Shown here: piece by piece, positions 12,271 to 22,146 of the stretch
Layout of the letters: each line of letters begins with the position of its first letter
How positions within the stretch are numbered: the first letter of the stretch is position 1
Assembly: GCA_946807835.1 (NCBI GenBank)
Contig: OX327710.1
Location: forward strand, 10,528,501-10,592,500
Length of the DNA: 64,000 nucleotides
Reading direction: 5' to 3'
Origin: Ailanthus altissimus
Taxonomy: Eukaryota > Streptophyta > Magnoliopsida > Sapindales > Simaroubaceae
Position numbers and translations under genes: made by a program
Notes under the pieces: model-generated
Database searches by the model: none
Seen by the model: the letters and a program-made list of their open reading frames with translations, nothing else
Told to the model about the DNA's origin: nothing

Positions 12271-13396
12271 ATGGGTGAATGTTACTTCATCGGCTTCATA
12301 GTTTTGTTTTTTTTTTTAAATTCCTTTTTAGATAAATTGCCCTTTATTTTTTCTTTTGAGCTTTCTTTAATTGAGTAGTGTTTGAGTTCATTAATTATTG
12401 AGTCAGATGAGTGATGGTAAAGTGTGAAAATTAATTTATAGTTTTGGGTTTTAGATGGATATTTGTTAGTTTCTGACCTGGATATTGTTGATTGATTGAA
12501 ATTGTGAACTGTGATTATGAATCATGGAAATCAATTTTGAGAATTTGTTAAATAGAATGTGCTAATCTTGTATCCAGAATGAAAGGCATCTAAATGATGA
12601 GTGTCTGTGTCCTATTCATCTAAAGATTATTTTGAGTGTAACATTTTGAAAATCTTTAATAATTATGGCTTTCCAATGAATTACAAAATATTTTCTTAAC
12701 CTATTCAAAATTGTAAATTATATTATAAAAATTTGTCAATTTATTAATAATTAATTGCATTAACAAGACGACAAGTAGCAAGTTCTTGAAAAACATAAAA
12801 GTGTGGTGAAATTATAAGATAAGATGGGCATATGCTAATAAGCTGAATTTTTTTTTCTAAATTTTTCGTATTAATCAGATGCTTTAAATTTCAATTTTGT
12901 TGAAAAAAGTTTTAAGAGAGTTTTCTGACCTTGGGAAATGATTACCGATGCTTGTAGTTTGTTCTAAAGTCATTTTTAACAAATTTCAAAATGAAGGTGA
13001 TTGATATATATATATATATATTAGCTATCAGCTCGATTTTAGAAATCAATTAATTGTATGTATATCAAGAGCATAACGAAAATATTGTGTTGAAAGCAAA
13101 AACTTATTAATGTTTAAAATTTAAATTCATTGGATCACGTTCAATGGTTAAATGATGAATTAATTCCAATTAGGATACATCTATATATATCGAGTGATTT
13201 ATATTTCCCTCTATCCATGCATTGCTAACATTTCTCGTATCAATCATAAACACTATCCATTTGCATGGCCAATTCCAACAAAAACAATAGAAAAATGAAC
13301 AATCTATTAACTAATTGACCACTAAAAAATTACTCTCCTGTTTAGGAACTAATGTACTAGTACCATTAAAAGTTTAAATGATTCATAAATAGGGCT
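12271..13396. other. RAD23 3' UTR and AT-rich intergenic DNA
   Basis: The first ~250 bp after the stop is T-rich and probably 3' UTR. The rest is AT-rich with a short TA run near 13005-13020. No gene or element is recognised before the viral sequence at 13397. Confidence 0.5.
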
Positions 13397-13995
13397 AACC
13401 CTTAAGGTATGTACTGATTACAAGCCCGGGCAGGCCTCTTTTAAAGAAAGAAGGTTCTCTTAGAAGAAAATTAGAGATCAGGCGTAAACCTGTTGCCCTA
13501 ATGGCCTCCTTACCTCAACAAGACTTACGGCTGTTCTAGCCTAATCTAACCTTTTTATTCAAAAATTAGAGTGATTCTGGCCTCTTACAAGGATTAGAGA
13601 CCCCCTCCCTTATCGGATCTTTACTACGCCATTTCTTTTCAGAGTTAGGGTTGTTAAGAAAATTCTAAAGAAAACTTTTAGAGGAACATGTTTATAACCT
13701 TAAGGTATGCACTGATCACAAGTCCGGGCGGGCCTCGTCTAAAGAAAGAAGGTTCTCTGAGAAGAAGATCAGAGATCAGGCGTAAACCTGTTACCATAAC
13801 GGCCTCCTTGCCTCGGCGGGACTTACGGCGGTTCTGGCCTAATCTAACCTTTTCATTCAGAAATTAGAGTGATTCTGGCCTCTTACAAGGATTAGAGACC
13901 CCCTTCCTTATCGGATCTTTGCTACGCCATTTCTTTTCAGAGCTAGAGTTGTTAAGAAAATTCTAAAGGAAACTTTTAGAGGAACATGTTTATAA
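13397..13995 (-). repeat. Viral leader segment, ~300-bp direct duplication
   Basis: Two head-to-tail copies, 13397-13695 and 13696-13995, each run from a CTTAAGGTATG-like start to 'aggaacatgtttataa'. They differ by scattered substitutions. The right arm has a single copy (about 21843-22146). It lies downstream of the viral polyadenylation signal in the sense of transcription, so it is untranslated leader, not coding. Confidence 0.8.
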
Positions 13996-14007
13996 AACAC
14001 ACTAATT

Positions 14008-14063
14008 TTTATTTCTCCAAATCTTCTCTTAGTACATACTAATCCTAAAGGCCCTTATATAGA
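14008..14063 (-). promoter_or_regulatory. Viral promoter TATA box and poly(A) signal, left arm
   Basis: On the minus strand a TATATAAGGG box (complement of about 14052-14061) is followed about 40 bp later by AATAAA (complement of 14008-14013). This is the caulimovirid pregenomic promoter arrangement, with the polyadenylation signal just after the start site. It points left, toward the RAD23 3' end. Confidence 0.65.
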
Positions 14064-14295
14064 CTCTCGGATCTTGACACTATGGCACTAATGGCCGACA
14101 TAACATTAAATGACTCGAAGACTTCTTGACATAAGGCCAAATTATTACAATGACTTTTATGGCCGACTGATGACATAAAGATAAAAATGACATCAAGATA
14201 AAGCTTATTTGATACACTTGTCAATAAAGCTTATCTAACACACTTGACATAAAGCAGAGGGTAATTCTACAGTAAAAAGCACTTTTGTCTTGTCT

Positions 14296-14976
14296 TTAAC
14301 TTTCAAAGGACGAGTAGCTTGAGTTGTCACTGTCATAGCCTTGGGTAAATTCATTGAATTGGGCCCAAAAGCTTCTCGTGTCTAGTGATGCAGGTTCCAT
14401 TGTCCTTGTGCTTGCTAACATGGTTGCTTCCTGTTGGATCTCACTGTCGGTTGGATAAGGTTGGGCATCTTGGAACAATGATAGAGTCAAGTTGGGTTGC
14501 TGTGAGGTGTCATCTACTTGCATGTGGTCACATGGCACGCTTGGTTGTGGGAAACTGTCTGGTTTTAGAGGTTCGTTCGGGTTTGGAGTGTAGTGATGAT
14601 GTCTGGCATAATCAGTCTGCCTGTGATGTATCAGAGAGGTCTGAAACTGGTTTCTGCAAAAAATAGAGTCTGCATTATTCATTCTTTCGGAGAAGTCTGG
14701 CGACACATTCTCCCAAGGTGCTTGATCTCCAGGAGAGATCCATATTGATGGAGGAATTATCTGATTTTCTTCTGCCAGGACTCTTTCTAGAGCTCTCATT
14801 TCCATTTTGTGGTGTTCTTGAAACAACTGCAGAGAGTAAGGGAAGGTAAAATAGTCCTTAACAGTGGGGTAATAATGTATCTCATGATCTGAGACTATTA
14901 TTCCCTTTCGTTGGAAGAGAAGGACTGTCCATAGGTGTCTTGATTGAACTGCACTGTTGAGATGTTTATACAGCAT
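14296..14976 (-). pseudogene. Pararetrovirus C-terminal protein, left arm
   Basis: A 226-residue open frame following the RNase H region. It is acidic and Gln/Asn/Ser-rich in its second half, and I recognise no enzymatic motif. The same reading continues backward to about 15297 through several in-frame stops, so the original product was longer (about 330 codons). The identical stops occur in the right arm. Role unknown; some florendoviruses carry an extra ORF here, but the identity is not established. Confidence 0.6.
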
Positions 14977-15297
14977 GTGTTGTAGTTTGTTTATCCATCA
15001 AGATTTTGGGTAGAACCATTAGAGGAAAACACAAACTGGGTCGTCGTCTTCATGTTGCTGTATCTATTCAAGGGTTATCTGTAATGGAAAATCCATAGCA
15101 ATGATGTACAAATCTAGTAAATACCAAAGCAAGTACAGGACAGGTTTGGACCATTTTTGGAAGGGAGTGGCTCGGTGAAGATGGAAAAATGGATAATCCA
15201 AATTGAAAAGAGGACTTCCAATAACAGAGTATCCATGTTCTTGGACGGCTTGTAGGGCATAGCTGCGTATCAGTTCTTTGGCTGCAGAGTGGAGGGT

Positions 15298-15900
15298 TTA
15301 GGTTCGAATACGTTCTGGTAGTTCAGGTGGAACGAAGGGTACATGAGGTTTGACTGTAAAATTACTCATCATGGAGATGGTGAGCTGTTTTTTCCTTGTG
15401 GGGCTCAGGCTTTTTATAAGATTTCGTGAAAGGAAGTCTGCAATGGTGTTGTCTTTTCCTTTCACGTGGATGATGTCAAAGGAGTAGTTAGAGAACCATC
15501 TCTGCCATCTCAATAATTGCGCTGGAGGAATCTTTTTCTGCTTAAAATTGAGCATGTTGGAGAAAGCTGACATGTCAATTTCAATTTGAAAATGATGACC
15601 AATTAAGTGAAACTCGAATCTCTCAATGCCACGCTTTACAGCTAATATTTCTTTGTACGTACTGTGGTAATGGATTTCTGAGTCAGTAAAGCTGCCACTT
15701 TTGTATCCACATATCTTTCTTTTTTCGTCGAGTTCTTCAAAGAGAATTGCACTCCAGTACAGATCACTTGCATCTGTTTTCAGAATTCTTTTTCCCGAGG
15801 AGGGAATCTGGAGTGGTGACAAAGTGTTGGCTATCTCTTTCAACCTTTTGACTGAAGTGGTTTGCTCATGGGACCAATGAGGATGATTTTTTCTGAGCAT
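15298..15900 (-). pseudogene. Pararetrovirus RNase H domain, left arm
   Basis: A 200-residue frame identical to 19941-20543. It carries RNase H type I landmarks: the first aspartate in KTDAS (near residue 42), a TYKEILA glutamate block (near 80), and a terminal KGKDNTIADFLSR block (near 150-162). It would act in replication by removing RNA from the RNA:DNA hybrid. It is cut off from RT in this arm because the arm ends at 16014. Confidence 0.8.
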
Positions 15901-16014
15901 TTAGTAGAGCGGTTATTTCAACTGAGCCAGGTTCTGAATAAAGTCGGACATGTAATTGACAATTCCCAAGAATTATTGAAGTTGTGTGCTGGATAAGTTT
16001 TCTTCTGGAAACTT

Positions 16015-16457
16015 GTACATACATCCCCAGACAATTGTCAAACGAAGAACTTGTCAACCTTTTGCCAGACACCTGGATCACCAAGTACGAACAAAACCAC
16101 AAACAAAGCCAAACACCAAAATCCCTACAATCAACCAGACACAACTTCTTCCAAAGAAGAGATGGCCAGACCGAAATAAGTTTTGAAAAACTCGGTCCAT
16201 CTGCACCACCAAGTCCTTTTCCCACACAGTTCATGGTCCAGCCAAGTAAACTAAAAACCAAACCAGGAGATTTGCTAGCAGTCGCTTTCAACTCTGAAGG
16301 AAATCTCATCTTTCCTTTTCGAGATCCCGATGGTCATTGTTATTGGGACCTTGACTGTCAATGTCCTTCATGTCAATCAGACCTTTTTTCTGACATGAAA
16401 ACTTTGAAAAAAGGAAAAGAAAAAGTCAAAAGAAGAAAACCTCTCAACAGATCTTAA
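16015..16457 (+). pseudogene. Pararetrovirus region upstream of coat (movement/coat linker)
   Basis: An open frame that starts at the inversion joint, so its true N terminus is missing. It has a Pro/Gln-rich stretch and a Cys cluster (DLDCQCPSC) near its end. Reading then continues in another frame from about 16445 (an R-YDDGDP-VGLLGEPSGK segment) to a TAG near 16727. The 30K movement core itself is absent. Assignment is by position and general resemblance only. Confidence 0.5.
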
Positions 16458-16786
16458 AAGAAAGATATGATGATGGTGACCCTGATGTTGGTCTTCTTGG
16501 CGAACCCTCTGGTAAGTTTAACTATTATGTCACTTACTCAACACCAAAATCAAAACCAATACCAAAGTCTTTTCAACCCTGTCACAAGCCAAAACCATTC
16601 CCCAAAAATAAATCTACACCATCTCCAGCACCAATCCCGGCCTATATGTTTACCCCAACAGACTTTCCTCCATTAACTCCCCAAACCAAACTAGAAGAAA
16701 ATACTTTCCAACAGCGGAAAGTAAAATAGCCAAACATCCGAAAACCAGATGGCTTTTACAAGCAGATCAGTCCAGCTGAAGCAATA

Positions 16787-17317
16787 TTGAATTGGCAATC
16801 AGAAAATGCTGTTGCACAAAACCAAGTCCTAAAAAGAATTGAAGAATTCCAGCAACGGATTGAAGCTAAAGTTGACACAGGCTTTAGCACTCACACAACC
16901 ATCCTTGAAAAACTTTGGATTGAAATCAGCACTCTCAATGAGCATATTTATGAGCTTATCAGACAAGGTCTTCATTTTGCAGAACAAGAAAAAAGAATAA
17001 ATCATCTCAAGATACAGTTACAAAGTCTTGAGAATGAATTTGTTCAACCATGGAAGCCCACAGACACTCTTCCAAAGATGTCACAATCTTTTGGCACCAG
17101 TTCTTTCTCTATTTTTGGTGACAGCTCCAAGCTTATCTCAAAGAAAAAGACAAAAGAACACACCCGAAGACATGCCAGTACAAGTCGTGAAGAACCAGTT
17201 CCAAAATCCAGTACAGAGTCAACAAACCCAATCACTTCCTTCACAACAGAACTAATAATTCCACAGACAAGACTTCCAAAAGTCTCTATGCCATCCATGG
17301 CCCTACCGATGCCATAA
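16787..17317 (+). pseudogene. Pararetrovirus coiled-coil region before coat protein
   Basis: A 176-residue frame opening with NWQSENAVAQNQVLKRI, followed by an alternating charged/hydrophobic stretch with heptad-like leucine/isoleucine spacing (about residues 1-85), then a Ser/Thr/Pro-rich tail. A 'NWQ-EN--AQN--L' segment is typical of the region between movement and coat domains in petuvirus-like polyproteins. It is separated from the coat frame by a stop and shift near 17317-17348. Confidence 0.6.
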
Positions 17318-17347
17318 ATATTTCCACCAACCTCCAAAGCCCAATTC

Positions 17348-18202
17348 ATGGCCCTAAACCAAAAGTCACCAACTTTCTCTATTCTTAGTCAGCCAACCAC
17401 AACTATGTCCACACCAAACTCTATTTCTGACTCAGAGTCAGTTACCCAGCCTCAATTCATGAACACCCCTATGGACCCACAACCATCACACCCTCAAACA
17501 GAAGAATATGGTTCATCTTTTATGAATGAAATATACTCTATTCCCCGGACCCAACCAACAAGACCTGCAGAAAACTCATCTGAAAAGAAGCACTGGTTCA
17601 CTCTTGATGACGTTCCCCTTATCAAATGGGTTGAACGAATTTTTAAATTTCAAGCGTGGTGTATAACTGAGACCCAAAAGCCAAATGAAACCATTGCTAA
17701 TGTAATACACAAAACAATTGTAAGATTCCAGGGAATTCTCAAGTATTGGTATCTACATCTTGGAGATTATCGCCAAATAATGCTACAACAAGCATCCACG
17801 ATTAAACAGTTCATCAGCTTTATCTTTGTAGAATTTGTAGGTGAAGAAGCACACCTAGTGGATAAAGCCAGAGAAGAATTTTTTAAACTAAAGTATTGCT
17901 CATTCAAGCGAAAAGATCTTGAGCTTTATTTCAAAAATGCGGTATCTAGATACTATATGCTTGGAATAGACGATCCCAACTTGAAACAAGCATATCTGAA
18001 TTCTGTTCCAGAACCCTTGGGACAAGAAGCACTCAGAATCATTGAAGCTAAAGGACAAACTCTTGCAAATGCCTCAATCGGCATCATTCAACAATCCATC
18101 ATGCTCGCACTTAACAAATTATGTGCACGTCACAAATTTTTCAAAGATTTTGATCATACAGGAAAAAAGATCAAAGAGCATGTGAGAGACCAGACTTGCT
18201 GA
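17348..18202 (+). pseudogene. Pararetrovirus coat protein domain
   Basis: A 284-residue frame. After a Ser/Thr/Pro-rich N-terminal ~80 residues it has a compact alpha-helical region (about residues 85-260) with the spacing of a caulimovirid capsid. The following basic, Cys-rich frame (18196-18486) carries the zinc knuckle normally at the coat C terminus, now shifted by a frame. The coat would package viral DNA. The interior is open, but the protein is no longer joined to its neighbours. Confidence 0.7.
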
Positions 18203-18486
18203 TCAAATGTCCAAAACCAGAAAGCTGTAGCTGTAGCTGTAGCGTGAAAAAGAAACAACACTATAGAAAACTCAAGTTCCAGTCTCTATACAAGCTAAGG
18301 AAGAAACGTTTTTTCAAACGACGATCAGCTTTGTCCAAAAGGTCCAATAGATGTTTCATTTGCAAACAAAAATGTCACTTTGCCAAACAGTGTCCACAAA
18401 AAGCCAAAAAGAAAAAAGTCTTTGCTGCCATCACTACTGTTTCCCATTGCAATCCAGAACAGGTTTATCTCAAATCAATCTATTAA
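18196..18486 (+). pseudogene. Pararetrovirus coat C terminus with CCHC zinc knuckle
   Basis: A short, very basic frame with a Cys-x2-Cys-x4-His-x4-Cys knuckle encoded at 18352-18393. This is the nucleic-acid-binding tail of caulimovirid coat proteins. It overlaps the end of the coat frame by 7 bp in a different frame, consistent with one frameshift in an originally continuous protein. Confidence 0.75.
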
Positions 18487-18516
18487 GAACAGTCAGAACC
18501 AGATAGTGATACAATC

Positions 18517-19020
18517 TTGGTCTTCTCATCCTCAAACTCAGAAATAGACTCCATAACAGATTCCTTAAAAATCCAACCCGATCCACACTACGTAACTAAT
18601 CCATCCATGTCTTCAATTTCAGTCCCCATGATAGAATTCCAAATACTTCCCACCAAGTATGAAAACCCGATCAAAGTCTCAGGACGTCTTAATACAGGAG
18701 CTGCTGCCTCCATTCTGAACCCAGCCATCTTACCAAGCCAGTATTGGAAACCATACCAACAGACCTTCAAAGCTACTAATGATGAATTGTTTACTGTTAA
18801 TTTTATCAATAAAACAATTTATCTCAAGTTCTTTCCTGGACTAATGATAAAACATAAGCTTTTAGGATCAGATTTACCCGGTAAAGATATTGTTATTGGG
18901 TTTGATCTTATCCAAAAGCTATTACAAAAAGAGTCCAGCCAAAGCCTAATGGATTACTATTCAAAGCCCATTTCCTTCCTTGGACCACCATTCCAAATTA
19001 TTTCACCCTTGACCACATAA
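18517..19020 (+). pseudogene. Pararetrovirus aspartic protease domain, active site changed
   Basis: A 167-residue frame in the protease position between knuckle and RT. The active-site triad that should read Asp-Thr-Gly reads Asn-Thr-Gly (AAT at 18691-18693), followed by the usual Ala-rich strand. Later a DIVIGFDLI segment matches the flap-distal part of retropepsins. The lost aspartate would abolish polyprotein cleavage. Confidence 0.75.
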
Positions 19021-19181
19021 TAGCCATCTTTGACCAAATCAAAGCCCAATCAGCTGCCAATAGCCATTCAGAGTTTATTCTCAAATGTCCGAATCCTTTG
19101 TGGAAAAATTAAATCTTCTTCATCAAACTCTCATTCAAGAAAAACAAAGCCATCAACCCAACAAAAGCAAGTCATCCAAGC

Positions 19182-19841
19182 ATGTCACCAGAACATCTTC
19201 AACTTGCCAAAGATGAACTAACCCAGCTCTTGCATGAAGGATTGATCGAGCCAATTAGCTCTCAATGGGCCTGTCAAGCTTTCTATATCAACAAAAGAAG
19301 TGAACAAGTCAGAGGCAAATTACGTCTTGTAATTAATTATCAACCTTTTAATGATTTTTTACAAGATGACAAGTTTCCACTACCCAACAGACAGCAACTC
19401 TTTTCCAGAATATCCACAGCAAAATTGTTTTCAAAGTTTGATCTCAAATCAGGATTCTGGCAGCTTGGAATTGATCCAAAAGATCGCCACAAGACAGCAT
19501 TCTGTACACCCCAACATCATTTCCAATGAACAGTTCTTCCCTTTGGACTTAAGCCAGCCCCTTCACTATTCCAAAAAGCAATGATGCAGATATTTGAGCC
19601 AATTTCGAAAACAGCATTCATCTATATTGATGACATCTTGTTATTTTTAAAAAATGCAGATTGCCATCACCAGCTGCTTTTACATTTCGGGTCCCTCTTG
19701 CACAAATATGGCATTATGATTTCTCCAACAAAATGCCAGGTGGGCCACAACCAGATTGACTTTCTTGGAATGACAATCAACAACGGACAATTTACACTTC
19801 AGCCCTATATTGCCAGCCAGCTCACCAAGTTTCCAGAATAA
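19182..19841 (+). pseudogene. Pararetrovirus reverse transcriptase domain
   Basis: RT in two pieces in the same register. 19182-19526 carries the fingers and palm start (KLRLVINYQPFN, FSKFDLKSGFWQL). A TGA at 19527-19529 replaces a sense codon, and the palm continues with FGLKPAPSLFQ and an intact Tyr-Ile-Asp-Asp (19623-19634), then a DFLGM block. A TAA near 19839 ends the frame before the connection to RNase H. The catalytic aspartates survive, but the chain is broken at least twice. Confidence 0.85.
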
Positions 19842-19940
19842 AACTTATCCAGCACACAACTTCAACAATTCTTGAGAATTGTCAATTACATGTTCGACTT
19901 TATTCAGAACCTAGACCAGTTGACAAAACCGCTCTACTAA

Positions 19941-20543
19941 ATGCTCAGAAAAAATCATCCCCATTGGTCCCATGAGCAAACCACTTCAGTCAAAAGGTTG
20001 AAAGAGATAGCCAACACTTTGTCACCACTCCAGATTCCCTCCTCGGGAAAAAGAATTCTGAAAACAGATGCAAGTGATCTGTACTGGAGTGCAATTCTCT
20101 TTGAAGAACTCGACGAAAAAAGAAAGATATGTGGATACAAAAGTGGCAGCTTTACTGACTCAGAAATCCATTACCACAGTACGTACAAAGAAATATTAGC
20201 TGTAAAGCGTGGCATTGAGAGATTCGAGTTTCACTTAATTGGTCATCATTTTCAAATTGAAATTGACATGTCAGCTTTCTCCAACATGCTCAATTTTAAG
20301 CAGAAAAAGATTCCTCCAGCGCAATTATTGAGATGGCAGAGATGGTTCTCTAACTACTCCTTTGACATCATCCACGTGAAAGGAAAAGACAACACCATTG
20401 CAGACTTCCTTTCACGAAATCTTATAAAAAGCCTGAGCCCCACAAGGAAAAAACAGCTCACCATCTCCATGATGAGTAATTTTACAGTCAAACCTCATGT
20501 ACCCTTCGTTCCACCTGAACTACCAGAACGTATTCGAACCTAA
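19941..20543 (+). pseudogene. Pararetrovirus RNase H domain, right arm
   Basis: A 200-residue RNase H frame identical to the left-arm copy, with the same landmarks (KTDAS, TYKEILA, KDNTIADFLSR). It lies downstream of the RT with two stops between (near 19839 and 19938), so it is not expressed as one RT-RNase H protein. Confidence 0.8.
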
Positions 20544-21545
20544 ACCCTCCACTCTGCAGCCAAAGAACTGATACGCAGCTATGCCCTACAAGCCGTCCAA
20601 GAACATGGATACTCTGTTATTGGAAGTCCTCTTTTCAATTTGGATTATCCATTTTTCCATCTTCACCGAGCCACTCCCTTCCAAAAATGGTCCAAACCTG
20701 TCCTGTACTTGCTTTGGTATTTACTAGATTTGTACATCATTGCTATGGATTTTCCATTACAGATAACCCTTGAATAGATACAGCAACATGAAGACGACGA
20801 CCCAGTTTGTGTTTTCCTCTAATGGTTCTACCCAAAATCTTGATGGATAAACAAACTACAACACATGCTGTATAAACATCTCAACAGTGCAGTTCAATCA
20901 AGACACCTATGGACAGTCCTTCTCTTCCAACGAAAGGGAATAATAGTCTCAGATCATGAGATACATTATTACCCCACTGTTAAGGACTATTTTACCTTCC
21001 CTTACTCTCTGCAGTTGTTTCAAGAACACCACAAAATGGAAATGAGAGCTCTAGAAAGAGTCCTGGCAGAAGAAAATCAGATAATTCCTCCATCAATATG
21101 GATCTCTCCTGGAGATCAAGCACCTTGGGAGAATGTGTCGCCAGACTTCTCCGAAAGAATGAATAATGCAGACTCTATTTTTTGCAGAAACCAGTTTCAG
21201 ACCTCTCTGATACATCACAGGCAGACTGATTATGCCAGACATCATCACTACACTCCAAACCCGAACGAACCTCTAAAACCAGACAGTTTCCCACAACCAA
21301 GCGTGCCATGTGACCACATGCAAGTAGATGACACCTCACAGCAACCCAACTTGACTCTATCATTGTTCCAAGATGCCCAACCTTATCCAACCGACAGTGA
21401 GATCCAACAGGAAGCAGCCATGTTAGCAAGCACAAGGACAATGGAACCTGCATCACTAGACACGAGAAGCTTTTGGGCCCAATTCAATGAATTTACCCAA
21501 GGCTATGACAGTGACAACTCAAGCTACTCGTCCTTTGAAAGTTAA
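20544..21545 (+). pseudogene. Pararetrovirus C-terminal protein, right arm
   Basis: The 226-residue open part (20865-21545) differs from the left copy at one residue. In the same register the segment 20544-20864 is coding-like but has in-frame stops at its start and near 20776, 20821 and 20847. It ends just before the viral promoter region, as a last viral ORF would. Function unknown. Confidence 0.6.
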
Positions 21546-21778
21546 AGACAAGACAAAAGTGCTTTTTACTGTAGAATTACCCTCTGCTTTATGTCAAGTG
21601 TGTTAGATAAGCTTTATTGACAAGTGTATCAAATAAGCTTTATCTTGATGTCATTTTTATCTTTATGTCATCAGTCGGCCATAAAAGTCATTGTAATAAT
21701 TTGGCCTTATGTCAAGAAGTCTTCGAGTCATTTAATGTTATGTCGGCCATTAGTGCCATAGTGTCAAGATCCGAGAGT

Positions 21779-21833
21779 CTATATAAGGGCCTTTAGGATT
21801 AGTATGTACTAAGAGAAGATTTGGAGAAATAAA
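21779..21833 (+). promoter_or_regulatory. Viral promoter TATA box and poly(A) signal, right arm
   Basis: CTATATAAGGG (about 21779-21789) is followed by AATAAA at 21828-21833. This resembles the compact pregenomic promoter of Caulimoviridae, where the transcript starts ~30 bp after the TATA box and reads past the nearby poly(A) signal once. It faces right, toward the SERINC gene's 3' end. Confidence 0.65.
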
Positions 21834-22146
21834 AATTAGTGTGTTTTATAAACATGTTCCTCTAGAAGTTTCCTTTAGAATTTTCTTAACAACTCTAGCT
21901 CTGAAAAGAAATGGCGTAGCAAAGATCCGATAAATAAGGGGGTCTCTAATCTTTGTAAGAGGCCAGAATCACTCTAATTTCTGAATGAAAATGTTAGATT
22001 AGGTCAGAACCGCCGTAAGTCCCACCGAGGCAAGGAGGCCGTTAGGGCAACAAGTTTATGCCTAGTCTTTGATTTCCTTGGGAAACCTTCTTTTTCTAAA
22101 AAAAAGCCTGCTTATAAGTTTGTGATTAGTGCATACCTCAAGGGTT

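Larger units (their letters stand above)
13696..16014 (-). repeat. Left inverted arm of the pararetrovirus locus
   Basis: About 2.32 kb that is the reverse complement of 19827-22146. The RNase H frame is residue-for-residue identical between arms, and the C-terminal 226-residue frame differs at one residue (Thr versus Ala). Homology stops at the 11-bp word AAGTTTCCAGA (16004-16014 here, 19827-19837 in the right arm), which marks the inversion joint. Confidence 0.9.
13397..22146. mobile_element. Endogenous pararetrovirus locus (Caulimoviridae), inverted arrangement
   Basis: The locus has two inverted arms (13397-16014 minus, 19827-22146 plus) and a plus-strand single-copy core (16015-19826). 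Gene order on the plus strand is pre-coat region, coat protein, CCHC knuckle, aspartic protease, RT, RNase H, C-terminal protein, then a promoter/polyadenylation region. There are no LTRs and no integrase, which with the CP-PR-RT-RH order indicates Caulimoviridae rather than an LTR element. Petuvirus/florendovirus affinity is an inference from layout. Several stops and frameshifts break the polyprotein, and no movement-protein core is seen. Both outer ends stop at the same viral position (an AACCCTTAAGG-like sequence). Confidence 0.85.
19827..22146 (+). repeat. Right inverted arm of the pararetrovirus locus
   Basis: The reverse complement of 13696-16014. The match is near perfect from 19838 to about 22055; the last ~90 bp (leader end) diverges sharply from the left copies. 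This arm continues uninterrupted from the RT, so it is in the native viral context; the left arm is the displaced copy. Confidence 0.9.

Noticed and set aside
14385..14666. Open frame opposite the viral last ORF (also 21175-21456)
   Set aside because: It is the antisense shadow of the 226-residue viral frame and is duplicated only because the arm is.
13397..22146. Large inverted-repeat DNA transposon
   Set aside because: The content is coat, protease, RT and RNase H without transposase or TIR-type ends; the inversion is a rearranged pararetrovirus.
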